Assembly (NCBI GenBank): GCA_021772935.1
Contig: JAJFLA010000042.1
Span: 1-64,000, forward strand
Length of the DNA stretch: 64,000 nucleotides
Reading direction: 5' to 3'
Source of the DNA: Gammaproteobacteria bacterium
Lineage (GTDB): Bacteria; Pseudomonadota; Gammaproteobacteria; Xanthomonadales; SZUA-36
In this document: in pieces, positions 1 through 8,532 of the stretch
How the letters are laid out: the number at the start of each line of letters is the position of its first letter
Numbering within the stretch: position 1 is the stretch's first letter
Notes under the pieces: model-generated
The model's input: only the letters and a program-made list of their open reading frames with translations
Database searches by the model: none
What the model was told of the DNA's origin: nothing
Translations under genes and position numbers: made by a program

Positions 1-2
1 TA

Positions 3-113
3 TTACGGGTGATTCAGCTCAATTTGTTCGAGCGGAGAAGTTTGCTGGACATACTCAAACCAGACCCTCCGAGGCACAAAAAAAGCGAACCTCAGATGAG
101 GTTCACTTTATGA
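3..113 (+). CDS. Possible 3' end of a transposase (partial)
   Basis: An open frame enters from the left edge and stops at TGA 111-113. Its last 36 residues include QLNLFERRSLLDILKP followed by a basic, proline-containing tail. That pattern resembles the C-terminus of some IS4-like DDE transposases, but the catalytic part lies outside the window, so the call is only suggestive. It overlaps the 3' part of the small minus-strand gene below; both need not be real. Confidence 0.28.
   Translation, partial: LRVIQLNLFERRSLLDILKPDPPRHKKSEPQMRFTL
78..107 (-). terminator. Rho-independent terminator, minus strand
   Basis: A 7-bp stem (GAACCTC / GAGGTTC, 87-93 and 98-104) with a 4-nt loop is followed, read on the minus strand, by a run of seven T (84-78). 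It sits at the stop codon of the small membrane ORF and would end that transcript. Confidence 0.6.
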
Positions 114-229
114 CTGTCAAACTGTGGGACAGTAGTGGCCGCAATAGCCCTTTTGAGGCGGTAACGCGGCACCAGCAACACGGCAGTCACCGCTATTAAA
201 ACCAGCACAACAAATACCCAGTAAGCCAT
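92..229 (-). CDS. Small single-span membrane protein, 45 aa, unknown function
   Basis: The ORF starts at ATG 229 and stops at TGA 94-92. The N-terminal half (MAYWVFVVLVLIAVTAVLLV) is one hydrophobic span, followed by a basic stretch (RYRLKR) expected to stay in the cytoplasm, then a short polar tail. A purine-rich GAGGGTGG lies just upstream of the ATG, and a T-run terminator coincides with the stop, which makes a real short transcript plausible. I recognise no family. Confidence 0.4.
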   Translation of the reverse strand: MAYWVFVVLVLIAVTAVLLVPRYRLKRAIAATTVPQFDSHKVNLI

Positions 230-387
230 CTAAACCACCCTCACAATACCCAGGCTCCTAGCTTACCAGACACTTCTCCAATTCATTGGGTCGGAGTAAA
301 AACTCTTTGCACAAGACTTCCAACAATGTGGTTTTTACACTGACCCCAAATATTTCAAATATTTTCCCCAAATATTTTGTATGAATA

Positions 388-1074
388 TTAATTATTTATA
401 ACCCAACTTGCAGTTGGCAGCGCATTGCAGACTCTAGCGGCGTGTTGAATGTTTTCCGCATCATATAAGCCCTCATAATGCCAGGTAATAATCTCAGCCA
501 GTGTACCTTGACCCATATTACATCCTCCCATAAACGGCCTCGGGCAAGCGCTCTGTGAAGGTGTTCCGGCGCCTGTGCAGTTTGGAACAATATTATCCCA
601 AGTCCAAAACGAGCCGATATATTCGACGCAAGTGCTTCCTCTTTCTACAACATTGCATGATCCTCTGGCTTTATTTTTATAGTAGTTGCTATTAGAAACC
701 TCTTCTCCTGACCCAGGTCCTTCGTTTTCGTATTCCCCGCTTCCCGGACCGGTTGGTTCGGCCGGAGCGTACTCACCACTTCCCGGGCCGCTTGGTTCGG
801 CCGGAGCATACTCACCACTTCCCGGGCCGCTTGGTTCGGCCGGTGCGTACTCACCACTTCCCGGACCGCTTGGCTCCGGGCCAGTTGGTGCGACTGGTGC
901 GTACTCTCCACTGCCTGGACCGGTTGGCTCCGGGCCGGTTGGTGCGACTGGTGCGTACTCTCCACTGCCTGGACTGGTTGGTTCAGCGGGAGCGTATTCA
1001 CTGCCCGGTTTCATTGCGTAGATAGTGCAAGATAAGAGGATCGCTGCGGCTGCAAAAATGATCTTCCAATTCAT
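388..1074 (-). CDS. Repeat-rich secreted protein with Cys-rich C-terminal domain, 228 aa
   Basis: The N-terminus is a signal sequence; LLSC at residues 13-16 is close to a lipobox, so a lipoprotein is possible. Residues 23-125 are low-complexity tandem repeats built on GPGSGEYAPAEP and GPEPTGPGSGEYAPVAPT. The C-terminal part (about 135-228) is non-repetitive with six cysteines (C140, C149, C166, C177, C185, C216), suggesting a disulfide-bonded extracytoplasmic domain. The start is supported by AAGGAGG 8 nt upstream. Architecture suggests an acidic, extended linker presenting a small folded domain at the surface. The family and partner are unknown. Confidence 0.7.
   Translation of the reverse strand: MNWKIIFAAAAILLSCTIYAMKPGSEYAPAEPTSPGSGEYAPVAPTGPEPTGPGSGEYAPVAPTGPEPSGPGSGEYAPAEPSGPGSGEYAPAEPSGPGSGEYAPAEPTGPGSGEYENEGPGSGEEVSNSNYYKNKARGSCNVVERGSTCVEYIGSFWTWDNIVPNCTGAGTPSQSACPRPFMGGCNMGQGTLAEIITWHYEGLYDAENIQHAARVCNALPTASWVINN
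735..1010. repeat. Coding tandem repeats (39- and 51-54-nt units)
   Basis: Within the preceding gene, units of 13 codons (GPGSGEYAPAEPS) and 17-18 codons (adding GPEPTG or VAPT) repeat about six times. Several neighbouring units are nearly identical at the nucleotide level, which favours slippage and copy-number change between strains. Confidence 0.8.
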
Positions 1075-1502
1075 AATGAACCTCCTTACAAACGTTAATG
1101 CATCCGAGCGGAATTGCCCCTACAAAACCATGACGTATGAAAATGGATAAATTTCATTACCCACCCCATAAAATCAGTCCACGACCTTTCTACCGAATCG
1201 GGAGACTATTGGATTTTTATTTGCTAACTTATATGAATAATCTGACGATGAGGCAGAACCCAGTAACGCGTTGATGAGTATACGCTTTTTTAAGTGGGTA
1301 TACAGAGTGATACCGCATCGTTATCTCAGGTACAAGCCTGCCGGCATAAGCCACGCTGGAATGGTTGTTTCTGGCTGTGGATTCAACCGGTACCGGACGG
1401 GCCGGTACCAGACACCCACTAACCGTAGATTTCTGGGAAATAGCTGCATTTGGTCTTATACTCTTCCGTGTACACAACCTCATGAGGTACACCAAAGGTA
1501 TT
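1075..1502. other. Intergenic region with one strong hairpin
   Basis: The region separates the divergent secreted-protein and hemerythrin genes. It contains a perfect 8-bp inverted repeat (GGTACCGG / CCGGTACC, 1389-1409) with a 5-nt loop and no T-run, so it is more likely an operator or RNA structure than a terminator. I see no other supported feature. Confidence 0.5.
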
Positions 1503-1943
1503 ATGGAATCAGAAGTGGGCAGTATAGGTTGGACTAAAGAACTTGAAACCGGAATTGATATTCTGGATGAACAACATCATCGATATGTTGACTTGTTAAG
1601 TGATTATTTTCAAAAAGTCGCTGAACACACCAGGACTGAAGAAAAAGCTGACCAGCTAACTGATTCATTTGATTTTTTGCGTCAATATGCAGGTGAGCAT
1701 TTTGCTACAGAAGAATCAATTATGAAGGATGCAGGGTATCCTGATTATTTATCCCACCTGGAAGAACATTTGCATTTTCTACAGCATGTGGGAGAGCTAT
1801 ACAAGGATATGAAATCAAAAGGCTTTAGTCCCGAACTTTCCCGCGAAGTTAATTACTATACCGTTGAGTGGTTTATCGAACATATTCTTTTGGCAGACAT
1901 GAAACTGGTAGAGTTTTTGAAGGCCAAAGACTGGAAAATGTAG
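1503..1943 (+). CDS. Bacteriohemerythrin, 146 aa
   Basis: A single hemerythrin domain, a four-helix bundle that binds O2 at a di-iron site in the cytoplasm. The expected ligands are all visible: H25 (EQHH), H66 and E70 (HFATE), H85 and H89 (HLEEH), H127 and D132 (HILLAD). I start at ATG 1503 because the family begins with a short leader before the W-x-x-x-(L/F)-x-x-G motif seen here as WTKELETGI, and AAAGGT precedes it; an upstream in-frame ATG at 1482 is possible. It stands alone. An O2-storage or O2-sensing role fits the Fnr- and NirS-bearing genome. Confidence 0.9.
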   Translation: MESEVGSIGWTKELETGIDILDEQHHRYVDLLSDYFQKVAEHTRTEEKADQLTDSFDFLRQYAGEHFATEESIMKDAGYPDYLSHLEEHLHFLQHVGELYKDMKSKGFSPELSREVNYYTVEWFIEHILLADMKLVEFLKAKDWKM

Positions 1944-2326
1944 ACAAGTGGACACCTGCTCTGAATCAGGTTTTAAATAAACTTTTTCATGAATTGGGTT
2001 GACGTTGGTGCAACGTATAGCCATCCCCAATAATACGATGTTGAGTTTAAGCTTGGTTTTGCAGGGACAAGTAATGCCATGAAGAGGTGATGAATGTCCC
2101 CATCCACCGGATCAGTCGTACTGACAAAGCAGGCTATCTTGAACATGGCACCAAAATAGAACAGAAATATACGGCGCTTAAAAATACTTTCCAAGCGGGT
2201 AACCTGATCAATGTAATATCTGGCCATCGTTTCCGTGCCATCACCAACCGTTCTGTTAACCTTAAAACCCCCTTGCTTATAACCATCGATATCTTTTGAC
2301 AACTAACAACAGAGATTGGAATAAAA
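1944..2326. other. Intergenic, no supported feature
   Basis: Short open frames exist on both strands, but none has a recognisable family, a convincing ribosome binding site or compositional support. I see no terminator or repeat. Confidence 0.5.
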
Positions 2327-3040
2327 ATGATTGGGAGAACAAAAACTATATCTAAAAGTTTCAATCAGAATAATTCTAAATATTTGTTGCTGGATTTGAC
2401 AATCTATATTTCTGTCATGTTTTTAGTTAGAGAAATATACCTCCCGAATGTTGGGTTTTTAGCAAATGGTTTGTTTTGGTCGTTCTCCACTCTTGTCGTA
2501 GCAAGCTGGAGAATGAGAGTAAGAGGGGTGACATGGAGCGAATTGGGTTTATGTAAACCCAAAAACTTTACCAAAACCCTGATTGTCGCCGCTGCAATTT
2601 TAGCAGCTGTTGTTATATCAATGATTATTTTTGAAGTACTCAAGGACCAACTACCATTTTCGTTAGCTCCAGATACATCGAATGAGAGCGCGGTCTCAAA
2701 ATTTGGGGATCTCAAAGGAAACTTTACTCTGTTTTTCTCAATTATTGGTCTGGTTTTGATTGAGTCGTTTTTGGAAGAGCTATTGGACCGGGGTTTCTTG
2801 ATGAACTGGTTCGAGCGCTTTTTCTCCAAGGTGCCTTGGAACACCATTATCGCCGTGATATTGCAGGCAGTCATTTTTGGATTCAGACACTCTTATGATC
2901 TATCAGAAAGATCTATAACTGCTGGTATTATTGCTCTCATTATGGGAACGGCATATATGGCTTTCGGGCGAAATTTATGGCCCTTAATAATTGCTCACTG
3001 CGCACTAAATACCATATCTATGCTGGGGAGAGTAATTTGA
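2327..3040 (+). CDS. CPBP family intramembrane metalloprotease, 237 aa
   Basis: A multi-span membrane protein with the three CPBP (Abi/CAAX protease) motifs: EELLDR (E150, E151, R155), FRHS (H188) and HCALN (H224, N228). In the family these residues form a glutamate-based or metal-dependent active site within the bilayer. Bacterial members process membrane peptides or serve in bacteriocin self-immunity; nothing nearby indicates the substrate. The family call is secure and the role is open. Confidence 0.85.
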   Translation: MIGRTKTISKSFNQNNSKYLLLDLTIYISVMFLVREIYLPNVGFLANGLFWSFSTLVVASWRMRVRGVTWSELGLCKPKNFTKTLIVAAAILAAVVISMIIFEVLKDQLPFSLAPDTSNESAVSKFGDLKGNFTLFFSIIGLVLIESFLEELLDRGFLMNWFERFFSKVPWNTIIAVILQAVIFGFRHSYDLSERSITAGIIALIMGTAYMAFGRNLWPLIIAHCALNTISMLGRVI

Positions 3041-3183
3041 AACCGATACCCTGCTATCTCATCACCAATAGAGATGGGGAACCGGGTAAAGAACCTGGAT
3101 GCTCGGGTTGAATCATTGAGATTGAAAACCCAGGGTTTTTAATAAAAAATATGTATCGCAAAAAAATCGTAAGGCAATCACGA

Positions 3184-5253
3184 ATGTATACTAACAAGGC
3201 CTTCGCATCTGGCTGCATCTTGATTACCCTTTTGGGCATGTCATTGTCTGTTGCCTCTGAAGACAAGGTGACGAATGAGGCTGAAGCTACGATTAATGCG
3301 ACCGACAACTCAGTCTATCCCGCAAGTTTTTTTGAGCAATACCTACCACAAAACGCCCTCGAGATGGTTGAGCGATTACCGGGGTTTAATTTTGATCGGG
3401 GATCAGACGCACGTGGTTTTGGTGGCAATGCAGGCAATGTGCTGATCGATGGTGCGCGCCCTACGTCAAAATCAGGTGGCTTGCGTTCGGCCCTGGTTCG
3501 TATGCCTGCCAGCCAGGTCGAGCGAATAGAGATTTTACGCGGTGGTATCAGCTCTGGAGAAGCCGCAGGGCAAACGATTGTCGCTAATGTCATCCGTAAA
3601 AAAAATGTCACCAGCGGTAGCTGGGCATTTAAAGAGAGGTGGGTTAACCACGAGCGGATACGACCGAACCTGGAAGCGGCAATAACAACCCAGTTAGGTG
3701 TTTGGGACTCTTCATTTGACATTGATATAGGGGCAAACCCGAGATATCGAACCGCCATCATCGAAACCAATGATGCAGAAAATCAGCTTATCTTCGGTTC
3801 TGATGAAGTACTTAGCGAACTCAATGAATTCGCATTTATCAACGCTGAAGGTGCGCGGGATGTTGGTAAAGGCCGGCTCACACTGAATGCTCGCATTGGT
3901 GGTAACCGACACGGGTCAAATACCACTCGCGACCTTTTTGATGGCCGTCTGCCAGAAGGCAGTAGCCGTGATCGGTTTTGGGAATTGGGTGTTATCGATA
4001 AAAATAAAATGGCGGAACTCGGTTCGGACTGGAGCCATAGCAATGATGACTGGAAATGGCGGGTGATAGGACTCGGCCTTATCGATGACGATCAATTCGA
4101 CAATCAATTTCATATCGAAACAATCGCCAGCGGCGCAGTCTCCGACAGTAGTTTCTCCCAGGATGCGTTGACCACCGAATTGATTGCCCGCACCACCTAT
4201 GGGAAAGTATCCGGTTCAAATTTCAAGCCTGAATTTGGTTTTGAAGTCGCTAAAAACAAGCTGTCCAGCGATGCGGTATCTTTTCTCGATGGCGTGCAAC
4301 AAAAACTCAATGGTGGCGATGTCGAAGTTGAGGAGTTGCGCGCAGAAATTTTTTCCAGCTTTGTTTATACCGCGAACAATCAACTGAGTATAGATGCAGG
4401 CTTAACCGCAGAAATATCAAGAATCAAGGTTTCTGGCGACGCCTCTCAGCGACAGACCTTTAACTTTATTAAACCCCGGATATCAGCAACCTATAAATTC
4501 AATAAAGATCACCAATTGGCATTGGAGCTGGAGCGTAAGGTAGGTCAGCTCGACTTCAATGACTTTGCAGCCAGCTCACAGGTAAGCGATGATCGCACGA
4601 CATCAGGGAATCCTGACCTGGAGCCCAACCAGACGAATGAGATCGTTGCCACCTATGACTGGAGCTTCAGCGAACGCGGCAGCTTGAAGATCAAGGCGTT
4701 TCATGAATGGCAGAAGGGCCTTCTGGAGCAAATCCTATTACCGTCTGGTGGCCAGGGTATTGGCAACGCAGGAAACGCCAGGCTTTGGGGTCTGGAGACT
4801 AATATCAATTTGCCTCTTGATCCCGTGTTAAAAAATGGGCTGCTGGAAATCTGGCATTTTTTCAGTGATTCCACTTTTGATGATCCCTTTATCAATCGCA
4901 GCAGAAGAATCAACGGCTACTCACCAAACTGGTTAACATTCAAATTGCGTCAGGATTTGACACAACATAAGTTTGCCTGGGGAATTGAGTATTTTGGCAA
5001 CTTTAAAGATCAGACTTTCTTTGTTGATGAGAAACAGACCTTTAGTGGCAACAAGCGTTACCGGTTTTTTGTTGAATCGAGCCGGTTTTTTGGTGTCAAA
5101 ACCCAGTTGGAAGTAACCGACCTGAACACCGCTGATTTAACCCGCTCACGATTCATATTTGATGCAGATCGTGGTGGTAAATTTGCAGGTGCTGAAATAG
5201 CTCACCGACAACGTCGTCCGCAAGTAAAATTGACGTTTTCGAGAAATTTTTGA
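3184..5253 (+). CDS. TonB-dependent outer-membrane receptor, 689 aa
   Basis: A signal peptide is followed by a plug domain (residues about 40-150, with NVLIDGARP and VERIEILRGG) and a long beta-barrel ending in the aromatic residue F. I prefer ATG 3184, preceded by TAAGG at a good distance, over ATG 3151, which has no ribosome binding site; both give export signals. The plug sequence SGEAAGQTIVANVIRK departs from the usual siderophore-receptor form. No transporter or regulator adjoins it, so the ligand is unknown. Confidence 0.85.
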   Translation: MYTNKAFASGCILITLLGMSLSVASEDKVTNEAEATINATDNSVYPASFFEQYLPQNALEMVERLPGFNFDRGSDARGFGGNAGNVLIDGARPTSKSGGLRSALVRMPASQVERIEILRGGISSGEAAGQTIVANVIRKKNVTSGSWAFKERWVNHERIRPNLEAAITTQLGVWDSSFDIDIGANPRYRTAIIETNDAENQLIFGSDEVLSELNEFAFINAEGARDVGKGRLTLNARIGGNRHGSNTTRDLFDGRLPEGSSRDRFWELGVIDKNKMAELGSDWSHSNDDWKWRVIGLGLIDDDQFDNQFHIETIASGAVSDSSFSQDALTTELIARTTYGKVSGSNFKPEFGFEVAKNKLSSDAVSFLDGVQQKLNGGDVEVEELRAEIFSSFVYTANNQLSIDAGLTAEISRIKVSGDASQRQTFNFIKPRISATYKFNKDHQLALELERKVGQLDFNDFAASSQVSDDRTTSGNPDLEPNQTNEIVATYDWSFSERGSLKIKAFHEWQKGLLEQILLPSGGQGIGNAGNARLWGLETNINLPLDPVLKNGLLEIWHFFSDSTFDDPFINRSRRINGYSPNWLTFKLRQDLTQHKFAWGIEYFGNFKDQTFFVDEKQTFSGNKRYRFFVESSRFFGVKTQLEVTDLNTADLTRSRFIFDADRGGKFAGAEIAHRQRRPQVKLTFSRNF

Positions 5254-5408
5254 AGCGATTGACAAGTAATTAAGCCGTAACCTTATTGTTATTTGCCAGC
5301 ACCCGTATGTACCGAGGTCTTATATAACCTTCCTTAGGTATATGGCAAAAGTGTTAGCGGGTCTTACGCCAACATTTCAGACCACCCTTGGCAGACTCTG
5401 CTATCCAA

Positions 5409-6104
5409 CTATTGGACGTTTATACCTTTAATCAATAACCAAAAGCCAAGCACTACCTCGTCAATAAACATAGGTAGAAACCCCAGCCTAAGCATGGCTG
5501 CCTGATGAGGATAAAGAAGGGCGGCAAAAGAAATTATCATTACCACTAATGATGAGAATATTCCAAAAACGGCTAACAACCTTGGGATCTTGTTTGACTT
5601 GAACCATAAATAGTTAAAGACAGTTGACCCCAGACCAAAAAAAACCAAACCAATCCAATACCCACTGAATCGAGCTGCGAGAAACAATTTCACCAGGGCC
5701 TGCAACTGGTCTGTTGCAAATACCGTCAGGTATTCAGCACCACTTAAAAGCACCAAAACAAAAATATTAGTGAGCAGAACAGCGCTCATAACAGAGACCT
5801 CTCCCAACCTCCAAAATAGCGCTAGCTGTGCAAGGTTCTTATTGACCGGTTTGAGTAATACATAAAGAGACGAGGCCAACAATACAACACCGGCATAAGT
5901 GACTAATTCGCTGACAATGGCGATACGAAACAACCCATCAAAAGCAACAATATTGTTGGCTGTTTCTGCCACATTTCCGGGCACAAAAAGATATTTGAAA
6001 CGAATAAATTCGGCGAAGATACCGGTTGCCATAGTAAGAAGAAACATGAAACCTGCAACTCTTGCTGGCTTCTGCTGCATCATATCGGTGATACTTTTGC
6101 TCAT
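5409..6104 (-). CDS. DUF4386 family membrane protein, 231 aa
   Basis: An integral membrane protein of about six hydrophobic segments matching the DUF4386 pattern: the N-terminal QKPARVAGFMFLLTMATGI, the central LLASSLYVLLKPVN, and a C-terminal LLWLLIKG-like end. ATG 6104 is chosen because GGAGGA lies 7 nt upstream; the frame is open further but lacks support. It is divergently transcribed from an AraC regulator 200 bp away, which probably controls it. Function is unknown. Confidence 0.75.
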   Translation of the reverse strand: MSKSITDMMQQKPARVAGFMFLLTMATGIFAEFIRFKYLFVPGNVAETANNIVAFDGLFRIAIVSELVTYAGVVLLASSLYVLLKPVNKNLAQLALFWRLGEVSVMSAVLLTNIFVLVLLSGAEYLTVFATDQLQALVKLFLAARFSGYWIGLVFFGLGSTVFNYLWFKSNKIPRLLAVFGIFSSLVVMIISFAALLYPHQAAMLRLGFLPMFIDEVVLGFWLLIKGINVQ

Positions 6105-6304
6105 GTCAGTTCCTCCAAATAAGCATCCATAATGAATACACTTAGTCGCCCCACCGGAGCCAAGGTCTTGTTGACCGCCTACAGTTATACGAATACATTT
6201 CCCATCTTCATGCCACGTGGGAATATAGTAAGTGGTATCTGTTCCTAGACACATGACAGCAGTGATCAAAAAGATGACTTCAGATTTCAGGCAGGACAAA
6301 AGCA

Positions 6305-7336
6305 ATGGCTGAGCCCACAATTTCGGCGGGGTTCGCCAAAGCATTGATGAATCTGGCTGTTTCAAAAGGCGCCAGTCAACAACTGCTAATTGAGCGATCT
6401 GGTATTTGTCTTGACGACCTGCTGGATCAGGACAGCCGAATTTCACTTAAAAACTACATGGCGCTGATGCAGGCGGGCGTGGAATTATGCAACGAACCCG
6501 CCCTCGCATTACAGTTTGGAGAGGCATTCAGCATGCCTGAACTATCGATTGTAGGACTCATTTGCCAATCCGCTGAAACAATGACTGAAGCATTCGCACA
6601 AATGAACCGATTTACACGCCTAATGCTTGATTCAGATGAGGGTGAATCTACGGATTGGTTTGAGATCGTCCACAACGAGAAAGGGGCATGGCTGGTGCTT
6701 ACAAGCAATATTTACGCCATATTTCCACAACTTACAGAGTCCGCTATCGCGCGGTGTATTAGCGGATATAGGGGCACTTTTGGCGATAATCCATTTGCGA
6801 AAGCAGTTCACGTCACCCACGCAGAACCAAGCTACCGGTCTGAGTATGATCGTATATTTAAGGTGCCAGTGATTTTTGGTAGCGATAAGAATGCAGTGCT
6901 GATCGATGAAGCATGCATGTCTTTAGAAATGCCGCCGTCTAATCGCTATGTTTTTGGAGTATTGAGTGAGCGTGCAGACGGCCTACTCAAAAGTCTGGAA
7001 AGCTCAAAAACCATCAAGGGACAAGTGGAGAGCTTACTCATACCTATCTTGCATACGGGCGACCTAAGCATGGAGTTGATTGCGAAGAAGTTGGGACTAG
7101 GCCGCCAGGCACTTTATCGTAAGTTGAAAACAGAGAGTGTGAGTTATGAAAAACTGCTTGATGAATTGCGGCACAAGATGGCATTGCATTATTTAGGTGA
7201 AAAAAAAGTTTCCGTAAATGAAACTGCGTACTTAGTTGGTTTCTCTGAGCCTAGCGCTTTTTCTCGTGCCTTCAAACGCTGGACCGGTAACAGCCCGAGC
7301 ATGACATACCAAAAAAAAACAAACGGTAACTTTTAA
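6305..7336 (+). CDS. AraC-family transcriptional regulator, 343 aa
   Basis: The N-terminal half (about 1-200) matches the arabinose-binding-like domain of the OruR/PchR-type subgroup. The C-terminal (about 245-340) is the double helix-turn-helix of AraC, with the signature GFSEPSAFSRAFKRWTG. It should bind DNA as a ligand-responsive activator. It faces the DUF4386 gene across a shared 200-bp promoter region, so that gene is its likeliest target. Confidence 0.85.
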   Translation: MAEPTISAGFAKALMNLAVSKGASQQLLIERSGICLDDLLDQDSRISLKNYMALMQAGVELCNEPALALQFGEAFSMPELSIVGLICQSAETMTEAFAQMNRFTRLMLDSDEGESTDWFEIVHNEKGAWLVLTSNIYAIFPQLTESAIARCISGYRGTFGDNPFAKAVHVTHAEPSYRSEYDRIFKVPVIFGSDKNAVLIDEACMSLEMPPSNRYVFGVLSERADGLLKSLESSKTIKGQVESLLIPILHTGDLSMELIAKKLGLGRQALYRKLKTESVSYEKLLDELRHKMALHYLGEKKVSVNETAYLVGFSEPSAFSRAFKRWTGNSPSMTYQKKTNGNF

Positions 7337-7596
7337 GATACACCTTGTTTTTATGAGAGACAGATATTTAGTGGCAACAGGCGTTTTCAGATATTTTTTG
7401 AAGTGCTTGGCACCTTAGCAGCGCACTTTACTAACCGCACTTTGAGAACAGGAAGAATGGCAAGGAACCGGGCAAGGACAGCTCCAAAGTTTTGGCTTTA
7501 ACATACCAGCTGTTGTATACACCAACCTGGGTTTGTCATTTCTAAACCATTATCAAAACGTGAAGCCTTAACAGAATCAGTACGGGGAGTAGAAAT

Positions 7597-7929
7597 ATGG
7601 CATGGGTCTATTTGTTCATAGCGGGTCTTTTTGAATGTGGGTGGGCGATCGGGCTCAAGTATACCGTTGGGTTTACAAAACCTGTTCCATCATTTTTAAC
7701 CATCGCAGCCATGGTGATCAGCTTTTGGTTACTGTCAATTGCCATGAAAACAATCCCGGTGAGTACTGCTTATGTGGTTTGGACCGGTATTGGTGCCGTT
7801 GGTGTTGCTATCCTGGGTATGATTCTTCTGGATGAATCACGGGACATCATGCGAATATTGTTTTTGCTAATGATTGTCGCGGGCATAGTTGGTCTGAAAC
7901 TGGTGTCGCCGTCACCAGCAGCCACCTAG
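7597..7929 (+). CDS. sugE: SMR-family exporter, SugE/Gdx type, 110 aa
   Basis: Four transmembrane helices, with the essential proton/substrate glutamate at E13 in [12 protein letters not shown]. This GWAIGLKY context is typical of the SugE/Gdx subgroup, which exports guanidinium and small quaternary ammonium compounds as an antiparallel dimer, rather than of EmrE. I looked for a guanidine riboswitch in the 260 bp upstream and did not recognise one. A small hairpin (7966-7983) lies downstream. Confidence 0.88.
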   Translation: MAWVYLFIAGLFECGWAIGLKYTVGFTKPVPSFLTIAAMVISFWLLSIAMKTIPVSTAYVVWTGIGAVGVAILGMILLDESRDIMRILFLLMIVAGIVGLKLVSPSPAAT

Positions 7930-7965
7930 CAAACGCAGTTGCATTAAATGCACTGTAGATGGGTG

Positions 7966-7983
7966 TCAGCCTTGAAAGGCTGA
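7966..7983 (+). terminator. Stem-loop after sugE, weak terminator candidate
   Basis: A 7-bp stem (TCAGCCT / AGGCTGA) with loop TGAA, 37 nt after the sugE stop. It lacks a T-run, so it may be a processing or pausing signal rather than a terminator. Confidence 0.3.
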
Positions 7984-8039
7984 AACTGAACCTGGATAAA
8001 TCTATGCGCGTAGAGCGACATGGTGAGTGAGGGAGCAAT

Positions 8040-8474
8040 ATGGTTGAACTGAAAGGGAATTTTCCAGTCGTGTTGTCGCAAGACTTGAGCTGGAGTGACA
8101 TGGATGCATTTGAACATATCAACAATGCAGTATATTTCCGTTTTTTTGAAGATGCCCGAATCGCGTATTTTGAAAAGCTCAAAGTCATGCAGCACAAAAA
8201 CGATACGGGTGTAGGACCTATATTGGCTTCCACGAGCTGTGACTTTCGTGCACCTCTAAGCTTTCCGGACACCATCCAGATTGCCACTGTTATTGAGAGT
8301 ATTGAGCGCAAACGCTTCAAGATGAAATACTTCGTGTACAGTGAGAGGCTCAACAAGATTGCAGCTGAAGGGGGAGGCCTGATCGTCTATTATGATTATG
8401 GTCAGGAGCGAAGTTGCGAAATCCCCGATGTTATTTTGTCTGCAATACATGCTTCACAGGATGATTATGTATGA
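8040..8474 (+). CDS. Hotdog-fold acyl-CoA thioesterase, 144 aa
   Basis: A single 4HBT domain of the YbgC/FadM kind, with the catalytic-loop pattern DMDAFEHINNAVYFRFFEDAR; the aspartate in DMDAFEHINN is the expected nucleophile or base. Such enzymes hydrolyse short- or long-chain acyl-CoAs in the cytoplasm. GAGGGAG precedes the ATG. A 22-codon frame (MIMYERARK...) overlaps its end (8461-8529) but is probably chance. Confidence 0.85.
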   Translation: MVELKGNFPVVLSQDLSWSDMDAFEHINNAVYFRFFEDARIAYFEKLKVMQHKNDTGVGPILASTSCDFRAPLSFPDTIQIATVIESIERKRFKMKYFVYSERLNKIAAEGGGLIVYYDYGQERSCEIPDVILSAIHASQDDYV

Positions 8475-8532
8475 ACGGGCCCGCAAAGCGTTTGAGATTT
8501 TGATCGATTTGGTGGATAAAGAAGCATAACTA

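Noticed and set aside
1973-2302. Open frames on both strands between hemerythrin and the CPBP protease
   Set aside because: No family, no convincing ribosome binding site, and starts at TTG on the minus strand; treated as intergenic.
7440-7596. Guanidine riboswitch ahead of sugE
   Set aside because: I looked for ykkC or mini-ykkC hallmarks (paired ACGR loops) and found only one isolated ACGG.
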